Positions 1 through 7,553 of a DNA stretch of 39,600 nt are shown piece by piece; the stretch's first letter is position 1, and each line of letters starts with the position of its first letter. The notes below the pieces were generated by a model, which was not told where the DNA came from, searched no databases, and was given only the letters and a program-made list of their open reading frames with translations. The stretch comes from Steroidobacteraceae bacterium (GTDB lineage Bacteria; Pseudomonadota; Gammaproteobacteria; Steroidobacterales; Steroidobacteraceae). The stretch lies in NCBI GenBank assembly GCA_025458905.1, contig JALORN010000031.1, positions 1 to 39,600 on the forward strand. The letters run 5' to 3'. Both the position numbers and the translations under genes were made by a program.

Positions 1-695
1 GGGGCGAGCCACGGCAGCGGCCCCTGCGGCAGCAACTGCGCCTTGAATCCGGCGAACTGACTGCTCAGCGCCTCGAGCGCGGGGCCGTGCACCTGCCAGT
101 CGGCCGGCGACGCGAGCACCAGCAGGCCGAGCGAGCCGGTGGCGACGCCGTCGAGGGCGAGCGCGAGCGACTCCGCCAGCGTGCGCGAGGGCAGGCTCAC
201 CGCACGCGCGGCCGGCCGACAGACGAGCATTTCCTCGCCATCGAGCGCCACCAACACCTGGCCGGTGGGCGGCGCGATCAGGGCCGACTCGGCGTGCAGC
301 GACTGCAGCGAGAGGCCGGCCGCGACGCAGGCGTCGTCGATCGCCTGCATCACGGCGCGGGACACCACGGCCACCGGCGTGCGCCCGTCGGCGGCGCGCG
401 CGCCGATCGCGAAGTGCAGATCGTCGATGTCCTCGGCCACCTGTTCCTCGAGTGCGTAGGGCACCGCCTGCAACAGCTTGGCGCCGGCGCGCGCCGGCAG
501 CTCGGCATCGAGGGTGACCACGTCGCTCGCCGGCAGCAGGCCGACCGGCTTGCGCGAGCCGGCCTGTGCGGCCGCCTCGGCGAGCGTGCCGCGGCGCGGT
601 GCCTGCACGACCTCGCCGGACTCGTTGCAGGCCATGTAGGTCGCGGCGTCGTCGCCGTCGGCGCGGTCGAAGCGGATCAGGAGGTATTCAGCCAT
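1..695 (-). CDS. gspL: Type II secretion system protein GspL, partial (C-terminal part outside window)
   Basis: The protein starts at the ATG at 695 and runs off the left edge of the window, so about 231 N-terminal residues are visible. It begins MAEYLLIRFD and continues as the actin-like cytoplasmic domain of GspL, which binds the GspE ATPase and links it to the inner-membrane platform. The transmembrane helix and periplasmic ferredoxin-like domain expected further on lie outside. No membrane segment is visible in this part, as expected. It follows gspK after only 3 bases and is last in the visible pseudopilin operon. The identification rests on the order G-H-I-J-K-L and on the general character of the domain; the sequence family is very divergent. 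Confidence 0.85.
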   Translation of the reverse strand, partial: MAEYLLIRFDRADGDDAATYMACNESGEVVQAPRRGTLAEAAAQAGSRKPVGLLPASDVVTLDAELPARAGAKLLQAVPYALEEQVAEDIDDLHFAIGARAADGRTPVAVVSRAVMQAIDDACVAAGLSLQSLHAESALIAPPTGQVLVALDGEEMLVCRPAARAVSLPSRTLAESLALALDGVATGSLGLLVLASPADWQVHGPALEALSSQFAGFKAQLLPQGPLPWLA

Positions 696-698
696 GGA

Positions 699-1664
699 TC
701 ATTCCGTGAAGGTGCGCGCGAGGACGCGCACGCGCCCGCCGCCGGCGCCCTGCTCGTAGTGGAGGAGACTGTACAAGGCGAAATCCGAGGTGCCAATGGT
801 GGCCAGCGTGCGCACCTGGAACCAGTTCGACGTCTCGCCGATGACCATCGAGGCGTTGAGCTTGGCGAGGTCGGCGGGCGAAGACACCGAGGCGTTGAAC
901 GTCTGCGCGTCGGGGAAGCACTTGCCGGCCCGCGCCCGCTGCAGCGCGTCGGGCGACAGGGTCCACTGCTGCTGGTTGGACATCGCATCGAGCAGGGCCG
1001 CCGAGGCGGTGCAGAGGTTGACGCCGACGCCGCGCGGCAGCGCGGTGACGAACGGCGCCACCTTGACCCAGCGCTCCATGCCGAAGCCCTTCAGCGCCAG
1101 CATCTCGCTCGCGTTCGTGATCGGCCGGTTCGGCGTGCGATAGCCGGGCGTCTCCGACGAGTAGACGCTGTCCTCGGCGCCGCCCGGCGACATCGCGATG
1201 TCGTCGTCGATCCAGTCGACCATCGCTATCGCCCAGTCCGGCTCGACGCCGACGTTCTCGAGCAGGCGCCGGAAGACCTCGACCGCCGCTTCGTTCTCGG
1301 TGCCTTCGGTCGTCGTGAGGTTGTTCAGGTTGAAGCGGCCTTGGAGGTCGACGAGTTTCGCCTCCAGCACCGCGCCCGGCACCACCTCGACCGGTCCGAT
1401 CGGCTGGGCCCAGGCCTGGCCGGGGTGGATCGGCGCGTTCTGCTGCTTCCGATACTCCGCGATCGCCACCGCGGCGAGCGCCTCGGCGCCGCCGGCGATC
1501 TGCCCGGCCTGCTCGAACGCGGCCGCGCCGCCGCCGCGCCGCGCCGCGAGCGTGGTGTCGAAGGCGATCGCGGTGGCGACCACGGTCGCGAGCGCGACCA
1601 GCACCACCGCCGTCAGCAACGCCACGCCGCGCTGGCGCGCCGCAGGCGCACGCCGGCCGCTCAT
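699..1664 (-). CDS. gspK: Type II secretion minor pseudopilin GspK
   Basis: The product is 321 residues, typical for GspK. It has a class III prepilin signal: a basic leader ending in QRG, then VALLTAVVLVALATVVA as the hydrophobic helix. The +5 Glu found in other pseudopilins is absent, which is characteristic of GspK. The large globular domain contains DLQGRFNLNNL near residue 110, a conserved GspK element. GspK caps the pseudopilus tip with GspI and GspJ in the periplasm. Its ATG (1664) overlaps the TGA of gspJ in an ATGA, implying translational coupling. Longer upstream reading in this frame is only antisense or shadow sequence of gspJ and was not used. Confidence 0.93.
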   Translation of the reverse strand: MSGRRAPAARQRGVALLTAVVLVALATVVATAIAFDTTLAARRGGGAAAFEQAGQIAGGAEALAAVAIAEYRKQQNAPIHPGQAWAQPIGPVEVVPGAVLEAKLVDLQGRFNLNNLTTTEGTENEAAVEVFRRLLENVGVEPDWAIAMVDWIDDDIAMSPGGAEDSVYSSETPGYRTPNRPITNASEMLALKGFGMERWVKVAPFVTALPRGVGVNLCTASAALLDAMSNQQQWTLSPDALQRARAGKCFPDAQTFNASVSSPADLAKLNASMVIGETSNWFQVRTLATIGTSDFALYSLLHYEQGAGGGRVRVLARTFTE

Positions 1665-2296
1665 CCGGGCACCTCCACCAGTCGCGTCACGGTGCCGAAA
1701 TCGGCAGTCTCGAGCGAGATCTCGACGGCGAGCGGGCGCAGGCGCGACGCCTTGCCGGGCTGCTGCAGCGGCGCACCGGGCGGCGGCCACTGGTCGAGCC
1801 ATTGCCGGCTCTGGTCCATGTAGCGGAAACGCACGGTGCGCAGGTCGCGCGCCAGCACGCGACGCGTCGCCACCGTCGTCTGGGTGCGGTCGAGCACCGG
1901 CCAGGCCTGGCGGACCAGCGTGCCGTTCTCGAGCAGGTACTCGATTCGCTGCAGCGAGGGCCGCGGCGTGCCGGCGAGGCTGCCGACCCCCGCACGGGTG
2001 AACGCGACGATCGTCGTGGTGCGCGGGTCGGCGCGGAACGCGTCCTCCTGCCCGGTGCCGAGCACGTCGCGTACCGGTCGCGCGGCCGCCTGGGAGAAGT
2101 CCTGCGCCAGCATCCGCACCGTGCGCTGCAGGTCGTTCAGCCGCTGCTGCTGGGTGCGCACGGCATCGCGGTTCGCGAGCGCCTGCGTGATCGCACCGTA
2201 GCCGAGGGCGAACATCACGGCCGTGACGAACAACGCGACCAGCAGCTCGAGCAGCGTGAAGCCGCGTTCCGTGGCGCGCGCGGGCAGGGCGCTCAT
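1661..2296 (-). CDS. gspJ: Type II secretion minor pseudopilin GspJ
   Basis: The product is 211 residues, with a short leader ending in ERG and the cleavage/methylation motif FTLLE followed by a hydrophobic helix (about residues 12-34). It has the usual GspJ length. GspJ joins GspI and GspK in the tip complex of the pseudopilus that pushes exoproteins through the outer-membrane secretin. The start ATG overlaps the gspI stop by ATGA, and the stop overlaps the gspK start in the same way, so I, J and K look translationally coupled. Confidence 0.93.
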   Translation of the reverse strand: MSALPARATERGFTLLELLVALFVTAVMFALGYGAITQALANRDAVRTQQQRLNDLQRTVRMLAQDFSQAAARPVRDVLGTGQEDAFRADPRTTTIVAFTRAGVGSLAGTPRPSLQRIEYLLENGTLVRQAWPVLDRTQTTVATRRVLARDLRTVRFRYMDQSRQWLDQWPPPGAPLQQPGKASRLRPLAVEISLETADFGTVTRLVEVPG

Positions 2297-2925
2297 GGCG
2301 AGCCGACCTGGATGCCGCTACCGGGGGACGCGTCGGCCGGAAGCGAGGCGCCCGCGTTGCCCGGGGCGCCGCCGCCCGCGCCGCGGCCCTGGCCGGCCGC
2401 ACCCCCGGAGCCGCCTGCGTCACCGGGCGAGGCGCCGCCGGGCTGCGCGCCACCGCCCGGCGCGGTGCCGGGCTGGCCGTCCCAGTCGATCGGCCCGCCG
2501 GGACCGGCGAGGCTGCCGCCGAGCACGCCGCTCAGCGTCACGGTCCAGCCCTCGTCGACCGCGGCGCCGCCGCCCGCGCCCGAGCCTGCGGCCGTGGCCG
2601 GCGGCATGCCCGGCACCACCGGCCGCACGCTGACGTCGATGCGGCGCACGCCGGGGATCTGGGCGTTGGTGATCTCCTGCCGCCAGCGCCACCGCTGGCC
2701 GGCGTAGTCGAGGTCGCCCTCGGCCCTGCCGTTCTGAGGCGGCGTGGTCTGCAGCCGCAGCTCGGCGATGCGATTCTCGGCGATCCAGCCGGCGAAGGTC
2801 TTGTCGCGCAGGTAGGTGGTGCTCACCGCAGCGGCGTTCAGCGACGAGAGCACCGCCGCCGCGCCGGCGGCCACGATCACCAGCGCCACCAGCACCTCGA
2901 CCAGCGTGAAGCCGCGCGCGCGCAC
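2293..2925 (-). CDS. gspI: Type II secretion minor pseudopilin GspI with Gly/Ala/Pro-rich tail
   Basis: A GTG at 2925 is chosen because GGAG lies about 9 bases upstream; a TTG six bases earlier is possible. The product is 210 residues. The prepilin motif RGFTLVEVLVALVIV is almost at the N-terminus, followed by a GspI-type domain (DKTFAGWIAENRIAEL, then the WRW segment near residue 80). GspI proteins are usually about 120-130 residues. Here the last 70 or so residues are a low-complexity Gly/Ala/Pro/Gln segment with no family counterpart that I know. GspI starts assembly of the I-J-K tip complex. The 3' end overlaps gspJ by 4 bases. Confidence 0.88.
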   Translation of the reverse strand: MRARGFTLVEVLVALVIVAAGAAAVLSSLNAAAVSTTYLRDKTFAGWIAENRIAELRLQTTPPQNGRAEGDLDYAGQRWRWRQEITNAQIPGVRRIDVSVRPVVPGMPPATAAGSGAGGGAAVDEGWTVTLSGVLGGSLAGPGGPIDWDGQPGTAPGGGAQPGGASPGDAGGSGGAAGQGRGAGGGAPGNAGASLPADASPGSGIQVGSP

Positions 2926-2927
2926 GC

Positions 2928-3458
2928 TCAACCGCTCCCGGTCTCGACCATCTCGCCGAGCTCGAGGCTGCCGTCCTCGCGCGGCCGGATCGTCTGGCGC
3001 GGCAGGCCACTCTCGCGTCGCAACGTCAGCTCGAACGAAGTGAACTCGCCGGTGGAGGCGACGCCGACGTGCGGCGTCAGGGTCTGCACCCGCGCCTCGC
3101 GATCGAGCACCACGCGGCGCCCTTCGAGCACCAGGTCGAACTCGAGGCCGGCAGGCAGGGTGCGCGGGCGCAGCACGTCGTCGTTGACCTCGAGCCACTC
3201 GTTGCGCCGCGGGTCGTAGGCGATGAAGGTGTAGGCGTTGCGCGTGAATCGCAGGCCGTATTCGCGCGTCTGCAGCTCGGCGCGGTCTCGCGCGTAGCCG
3301 AGCAGGGCGTCGATGCGGCGGGTCTCGTTCTCGAGGGTGCGGTCGCGGCCGGCGACGCCGAGCGCGAGCACCGCGCCGACGACCATGACGCCGATGATCA
3401 CCACGACCACCAGCATCTCGACCAGGGTGAAGCCGCGACCGGCACGCGCGGCGGACAT
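2928..3458 (-). CDS. gspH: Type II secretion minor pseudopilin GspH
   Basis: The product is 176 residues. A leader ending in GRG is followed by FTLVEMLVVVVIIGVMVVGAV, a canonical prepilin peptidase site with Glu at +5 and an N-terminal helix. The rest fits the GspH/FimT domain (LENETRRIDALLGYARDRAEL near residue 40, then a beta-rich body). GspH joins the pseudopilus rod to the I-J-K tip. The ATG at 3458 is 14 bases after the gspG stop. The end lies 2 bases upstream of the chosen gspI GTG. Confidence 0.92.
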   Translation of the reverse strand: MSAARAGRGFTLVEMLVVVVIIGVMVVGAVLALGVAGRDRTLENETRRIDALLGYARDRAELQTREYGLRFTRNAYTFIAYDPRRNEWLEVNDDVLRPRTLPAGLEFDLVLEGRRVVLDREARVQTLTPHVGVASTGEFTSFELTLRRESGLPRQTIRPREDGSLELGEMVETGSG

Positions 3459-3472
3459 GGTGGTGCCCCGGC

Positions 3473-3952
3473 CTACTCGTCGAGGTTCCAGTTGCCGACG
3501 TTGTCCTTGTCGGACTCGTCGGTGCCTTCCTGGCCGTCGGGCCCGACCGAATACAGGTCGTATTCGCGACCGCGCTGGCCCGGGTAGGCATAGCGGTACT
3601 CGTTGCCCCACGGGTCCTTGGACACGCGCGAGAGATAGCCGCCGGACTTCCAGTTGCGCACCGTCGGGTCGTCGGGCTTCTTGACCAGCGCCATGAGCCC
3701 CTGCTGCGTGGTCGGGAAGCGCGCGGTGTCGAGGCGGTACATCGAGAGCGCGGTCTCGAGCATCTGGATGTCGCCCTTGACCTTGGTGATGCGCGCCTCG
3801 TCGACGCGGCCCATCACCTGCGGGACGATGAACGCCGCCAGCAGGCCGATGATCACGACCACCACCATGATCTCGATCAGCGTGAAGCCGCGGTGGCGGA
3901 GCAGCGCGGCGCGGCGCAAGGCGTCGGCGGGGACAGTGCATGGACTGGCCAT
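3473..3952 (-). CDS. gspG: Type II secretion major pseudopilin GspG
   Basis: This is the major pseudopilin. The motif RGFTLIEIMVVVVIIGLLAAF is followed by VPQVMGRVDEARITKVKGDI and the C-terminal Ca2+-site loop (DPWGNEYRYAYPG and GPDGQEGTDE). The start is uncertain. The ATG at 3952 gives 159 residues with a 22-residue leader, an ATG at 3991 gives 172, and an in-frame TTG would give the short leader usual for GspG. No strong ribosome binding site decides. It is the first gene of the visible gsp operon and is divergent from fabD. gspC, D, E and F do not precede it. Confidence 0.93.
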   Translation of the reverse strand: MASPCTVPADALRRAALLRHRGFTLIEIMVVVVIIGLLAAFIVPQVMGRVDEARITKVKGDIQMLETALSMYRLDTARFPTTQQGLMALVKKPDDPTVRNWKSGGYLSRVSKDPWGNEYRYAYPGQRGREYDLYSVGPDGQEGTDESDKDNVGNWNLDE

Positions 3953-4100
3953 GACGGCGGCGGGCGGGCTCGACAGCAGATCTCGTGGCATCTCGGTACT
4001 CGCGGCGACGGCGCGCCCTCGACGAGGGGCCACCATGATAACAAAGGGGCTTGACAGGCCGGCTGTCTGCCAATCGCGACTCGTCGGCAGGCCGCGTGGC

Positions 4101-4106
4101 TATAAT
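4101..4106 (+). promoter_or_regulatory. Candidate -10 box of the fabD promoter
   Basis: TATAAT, a perfect -10 hexamer, lies 29 bases before the fabD ATG in the divergent gspG-fabD gap. No good -35 stands 16-18 bases upstream. The TTGACA at 4051-4056 is 44 bases away, too far to pair with it. Confidence 0.5.
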
Positions 4107-4135
4107 CGCCGCGCGCCGGCAGCCGAGGTTCGCGG

Positions 4136-5092
4136 ATGAGCGTTGCTTTCTTGTTTCCGGGACAGGGGTCACAGTCGATCGGGATGCTGGCCGGCCTCGC
4201 GTCGCAGTACGCCGACGTCCGCGAGGTCTTCGACTCGGCGTCGCGACGCCTCGGCTACGACCTCTGGGCGCTGATCCAGTCCGGGCCCGAGGAACGACTC
4301 AACGCCACCGAGTGCACCCAGCCGGCGATGCTCGCGGCCGGCGTCGCCACCTGGCGCGTCTGGCAGCGGCGCGGCGGCCCCGTTCCCGACCTCGTCGCCG
4401 GCCACAGCCTCGGCGAGTTCACCGCGCTCGCGGTCGCCGGCGTGCTCGAGCCGGACGACGCGATCGAGCTGGTGCGCTTCCGCGGCCGGTTCATGCAGGA
4501 AGCCGTGCCGCGCGGCGAGGGCGGCATGGCCGCGATCATCGGCCTCGACGACGCCGAGGTCGAGGCAGCCTGCGCCGAGGCGGCGCAGGGCGAGGTGGTC
4601 GAGGCGGTCAACTACAACGCGCCGAGCCAGGTGGTGATCGCCGGGGCCTCGGCCGCGGTGGAGCGGGCGATCGCGGCGGCCAAGGCGCGCGGCGCCAAGC
4701 GCGCGCTGCCGCTGCCGGTCAGCGCCCCGTTCCACAGCAGCCTGATGCGCCCGGCGGCCGAGCGCCTCCGCGAGAAGCTCGCGGCGCTCGCGCTGCGCCC
4801 GCCGGCGATCCGCTTCGTCAGCTCCGTCGATGCCCGCGACTACGCCGATCCCGAGGCCATCCGCGACCTGCTCTACCGCCAGCTCGCGAGCCCGGTACGC
4901 TGGAGCACGACGGTCCGCGCGCTCGCCGACGGCGGCGTCACGCGCCTGGTGGAGTGCGGGCCCGGCAAGGTGCTGACCGGTCTCAACCGCCGCATCGACA
5001 AGCGGCCCGGCCTCGAGTGCCTGGCCATCGAGGACCTCGCCTCGCTCGAGGCGGCGCTCGCGTCGGTCGCCGGCGCCGGGGCCGCGGCATGA
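4136..5092 (+). CDS. fabD: Malonyl-CoA-ACP transacylase FabD
   Basis: The product is 318 residues and full length. It transfers malonyl from CoA to acyl carrier protein in the cytoplasm, providing the extender unit of fatty-acid synthesis. FPGQGSQ opens the protein, the nucleophile elbow GHSLGE places the active Ser at 91, and His200 sits in SAPFHSSLM, matching the E. coli Ser/His pair. The stop overlaps the fabG ATG by ATGA. plsX and fabH, often upstream of fabD in this class, are absent; a pseudopilin operon faces it instead. Confidence 0.97.
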   Translation: MSVAFLFPGQGSQSIGMLAGLASQYADVREVFDSASRRLGYDLWALIQSGPEERLNATECTQPAMLAAGVATWRVWQRRGGPVPDLVAGHSLGEFTALAVAGVLEPDDAIELVRFRGRFMQEAVPRGEGGMAAIIGLDDAEVEAACAEAAQGEVVEAVNYNAPSQVVIAGASAAVERAIAAAKARGAKRALPLPVSAPFHSSLMRPAAERLREKLAALALRPPAIRFVSSVDARDYADPEAIRDLLYRQLASPVRWSTTVRALADGGVTRLVECGPGKVLTGLNRRIDKRPGLECLAIEDLASLEAALASVAGAGAAA

Positions 5093-5829
5093 GCACGCTC
5101 GCCGGGCAGTGGGCCCTGGTGACCGGGGCTTCGCGCGGCATCGGCCGGGCGATCGCCGAGGCGCTGGCGCGGGACGGGGCGCGCGTCGTCGGCACGGCGA
5201 CCACGGCAGCCGGCGCCGAGGCGATCGGCGGCTGGCTCGGGCCCGCGGGCGGGCGCGGGGCAGTGCTCGACGTCGCCGACCCGGCGGCGATCGATGCGCT
5301 GCTCGGCGAGCTCGAGGGGGCCGGCGCGGCGCCCTCGATCCTGGTGAACAACGCCGCCATCACGCGCGACACCCTGCTGCTGCGGATGAAGCCCGAGGAG
5401 TGGGACCAGGTCATCGGCACCAACCTGACCTCGGTCTACCGCATCTCCAAGGCCTGCCTTCGCAAGATGCTGAAGGAGCGCGCCGGCCGGATCATCAGCA
5501 TCACCTCGATCGTCGGTGCGATCGGCAACCCGGGCCAGACGAACTACGCTGCAGCCAAGGCGGGCGTGATCGGCTTCACCAAGTCGCTGGCGCGCGAGGT
5601 CGCCTCGCGCGGCATCACGGTCAATGCCGTCGCCCCCGGCTTCATCGACACCGACATGACGCGTGCGCTCAACGACGAGCAGCGCAAGGCCCTGCTCGGG
5701 CAGATCCCGCTCGGCCGGCTCGGCCTGCCGACGGAGGTCGCGGCAGCCGTCGCCTACCTGGCCTCGCCCGCGGCCGGGTACCTGACCGGCCAGACCCTGC
5801 ACGTCAACGGCGGCATGCACATGGCCTGA
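5089..5829 (+). CDS. fabG: 3-oxoacyl-ACP reductase FabG
   Basis: The product is 246 residues, a classical short-chain dehydrogenase. It reduces 3-oxoacyl-ACP to 3-hydroxyacyl-ACP with NADPH. The Rossmann glycine motif TGASRGIG is at 12-19, NNAA at 87-90, and the catalytic set Asn112, Ser140, Tyr153, Lys157 is intact (YAAAK). It ends VNGGMHMA as usual for FabG. The start is fixed by a 4-base overlap with fabD. Confidence 0.97.
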   Translation: MSTLAGQWALVTGASRGIGRAIAEALARDGARVVGTATTAAGAEAIGGWLGPAGGRGAVLDVADPAAIDALLGELEGAGAAPSILVNNAAITRDTLLLRMKPEEWDQVIGTNLTSVYRISKACLRKMLKERAGRIISITSIVGAIGNPGQTNYAAAKAGVIGFTKSLAREVASRGITVNAVAPGFIDTDMTRALNDEQRKALLGQIPLGRLGLPTEVAAAVAYLASPAAGYLTGQTLHVNGGMHMA

Positions 5830-5920
5830 CCCCCCCGCCTGGGAGGGGCCGCCCACCGATTTCGCTTTGAGAAACAAGCACTCCCACGTCCCGCTGGTGG
5901 CGGGCCCGGGGGTGTTCCCC

Positions 5921-5926
5921 TACAAT
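5921..5926 (+). promoter_or_regulatory. Possible -10 box upstream of acpP
   Basis: TACAAT lies 61 bases before the acpP ATG in the 158-base fabG-acpP gap. acpP often has its own strong promoter. No convincing -35 is seen at the right distance, so this is a weak call. Confidence 0.3.
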
Positions 5927-5987
5927 ACGTCGCCCATCGGCCTGTCGGCCCTGGGGCCGTACAGGTCGTCAACGAGGACAAGAACAG

Positions 5988-6227
5988 ATGAGTACCGTCG
6001 AACAGCAGGTCAAGGCCATCGTCGCGGAGCAGCTGGGGGTCAAGCTCGAGCAGGTCACCAGCGACGCGTCGTTCGTGGACGACCTCGGTGCCGATTCCCT
6101 GGACACCGTCGAGCTGGTGATGGCCCTGGAGGAGGAATTCGAGACCGAGATCCCCGACGAGGACGCCGAGAAGATCACCACGGTCCAGCAGGCGATCAAC
6201 TACATCAACGAGCGCCGCAAGGCCTGA
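5988..6227 (+). CDS. acpP: Acyl carrier protein
   Basis: The product is 79 residues and highly acidic. The motif GADSLD places the phosphopantetheine-bearing Ser at position 37. The helix that follows ([20 protein letters not shown]) is the recognition helix typical of AcpP. It carries the growing acyl chain between the Fab enzymes. GAGGA stands about 10 bases before the ATG. It sits between fabG and fabF, the normal order. Confidence 0.98.
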   Translation: MSTVEQQVKAIVAEQLGVKLEQVTSDASFVDDLGADSLDTVELVMALEEEFETEIPDEDAEKITTVQQAINYINERRKA

Positions 6228-6301
6228 TCGCCCCGGCCGCCGCCGAGGGCGCGCGCGTCGCGCCCGGCGGTCGTCCCGTCCATCTTCCAGTCGAGGATCG
6301 C

Positions 6302-7549
6302 GTGAGCAAGCGCCGTGTCGTCGTCACGGGTCTGGGCATCGTGTCACCCGTGGGCAGCACGGTCGAGACCGCCTGGGCGGCCATCCTGCGCGGCGAGAGC
6401 GGGATCGCGCCGATCACGCGCTTCGACGTCTCGGCGTTCGCCACGCGCTTCGGCGGCGCGGTCCGCGGCTTCGACGTGGGCCAGTACATCCCGCCCAAGG
6501 AAGCCCGCCGCATGGACGAGTTCATGCAGTACGGCGTCGCCGCGGGCATGCAGGCGGTGGCGGACAGCGGCGCGGATTTCACGAGGCTCGACGTCGAGCG
6601 CTGCGGCGTCATCAGTGGCGCCGGCATCGGCGGCCTCGCGACCATCGAGGCCGAGCACGGCGCGTACCTCGAGAGCCGCAGCCCCCGCAAGATCTCGCCG
6701 TTCTTCATCCCTTCCTCGATCATCAACATGATCTCGGGCCACCTGTCGATCAAGTTCGGCCTGAAGGGGCCGAACCTCGGCGTGGTCACCGCCTGCACCA
6801 CCTCCACCCATGCGATCGGCCTCGGCCTGCGCGCCATCCAGCACGGCGACGCCGACCTGCTGGTCACCGGCGGCGCGGAGATGTCGACCACGCACTGCGG
6901 CGTCGGCGGCTTCAGCCAGGCCAAGGCGCTCTCGCAGCGCAACGACGCCCCGGAGAAGGCATCGCGCCCCTGGGACCGCGACCGCGACGGCTTCGTGATG
7001 GCCGATGGCGGTGGCGCGATGGTCATCGAGGAACTGGAGCACGCACGGGCGCGTGGCGCGCGCATCTATGCCGAGCTGATCGGCTTCGGCATGAGTGGCG
7101 ACGCCCACCACATCACGGCTCCGCCCGAGGACGGCGAGGGCGCGCGGATCGCGATGCGCAACGCGCTGCGCGACGCGGCGATCGACCCTACGGCGGTGCA
7201 CTACCTCAACGCCCACGCCACCTCGACGATGCTCGGCGACAAGGCGGAGACCGTCGCGATCAAGCGGGCCTTCGGCGAGCATGCGTACCGTCTCGCGGTC
7301 AGCTCCACCAAGTCGATGACCGGGCACCTGCTCGGCGCCGCGGGCGTGGTCGAGGCGCTGCTGTCGGTGCTCGCGATCCGCGACCAGGTCGCGCCGCCCA
7401 CGATCAACCTCGACAATCCCGACCCCGACTGCGACCTCGACTACGTGCCGAACACCGCGCGACCGATGAAGATCGACGTCGCGCTGTCGAACTCCTTCGG
7501 CTTCGGGGGCACCAACGGCACGCTGATCTTCCGCCGCTTCACCGGCTGA
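6302..7549 (+). CDS. fabF: 3-oxoacyl-ACP synthase II FabF
   Basis: The product is 415 residues. It condenses malonyl-ACP with acyl-ACP. The Cys-His-His triad of elongating ketosynthases is present: Cys165 (TACTTSTH), His305 (LNAHATST) and His342 (MTGHLLGAAG). The start is GTG at 6302, supported by GAGGA 6 bases upstream and by the family start SKRRVVVTG. The in-frame extension upstream would read through acpP in another frame and is not real. pabB starts 4 bases after the stop. Confidence 0.97.
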   Translation: MSKRRVVVTGLGIVSPVGSTVETAWAAILRGESGIAPITRFDVSAFATRFGGAVRGFDVGQYIPPKEARRMDEFMQYGVAAGMQAVADSGADFTRLDVERCGVISGAGIGGLATIEAEHGAYLESRSPRKISPFFIPSSIINMISGHLSIKFGLKGPNLGVVTACTTSTHAIGLGLRAIQHGDADLLVTGGAEMSTTHCGVGGFSQAKALSQRNDAPEKASRPWDRDRDGFVMADGGGAMVIEELEHARARGARIYAELIGFGMSGDAHHITAPPEDGEGARIAMRNALRDAAIDPTAVHYLNAHATSTMLGDKAETVAIKRAFGEHAYRLAVSSTKSMTGHLLGAAGVVEALLSVLAIRDQVAPPTINLDNPDPDCDLDYVPNTARPMKIDVALSNSFGFGGTNGTLIFRRFTG

Positions 7550-7553
7550 GCCG

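Noticed and set aside
87..1823. 578-residue open frame on the plus strand across the gsp operon
   Set aside because: Antisense to gspL, gspK and gspJ, Arg/His-rich with no domain; a by-product of high GC content.
4051..4106. TTGACA (4051) and TATAAT (4101) as one promoter
   Set aside because: The spacing is 44 bases, far from the 16-18 needed; only the -10 box was kept as a candidate.
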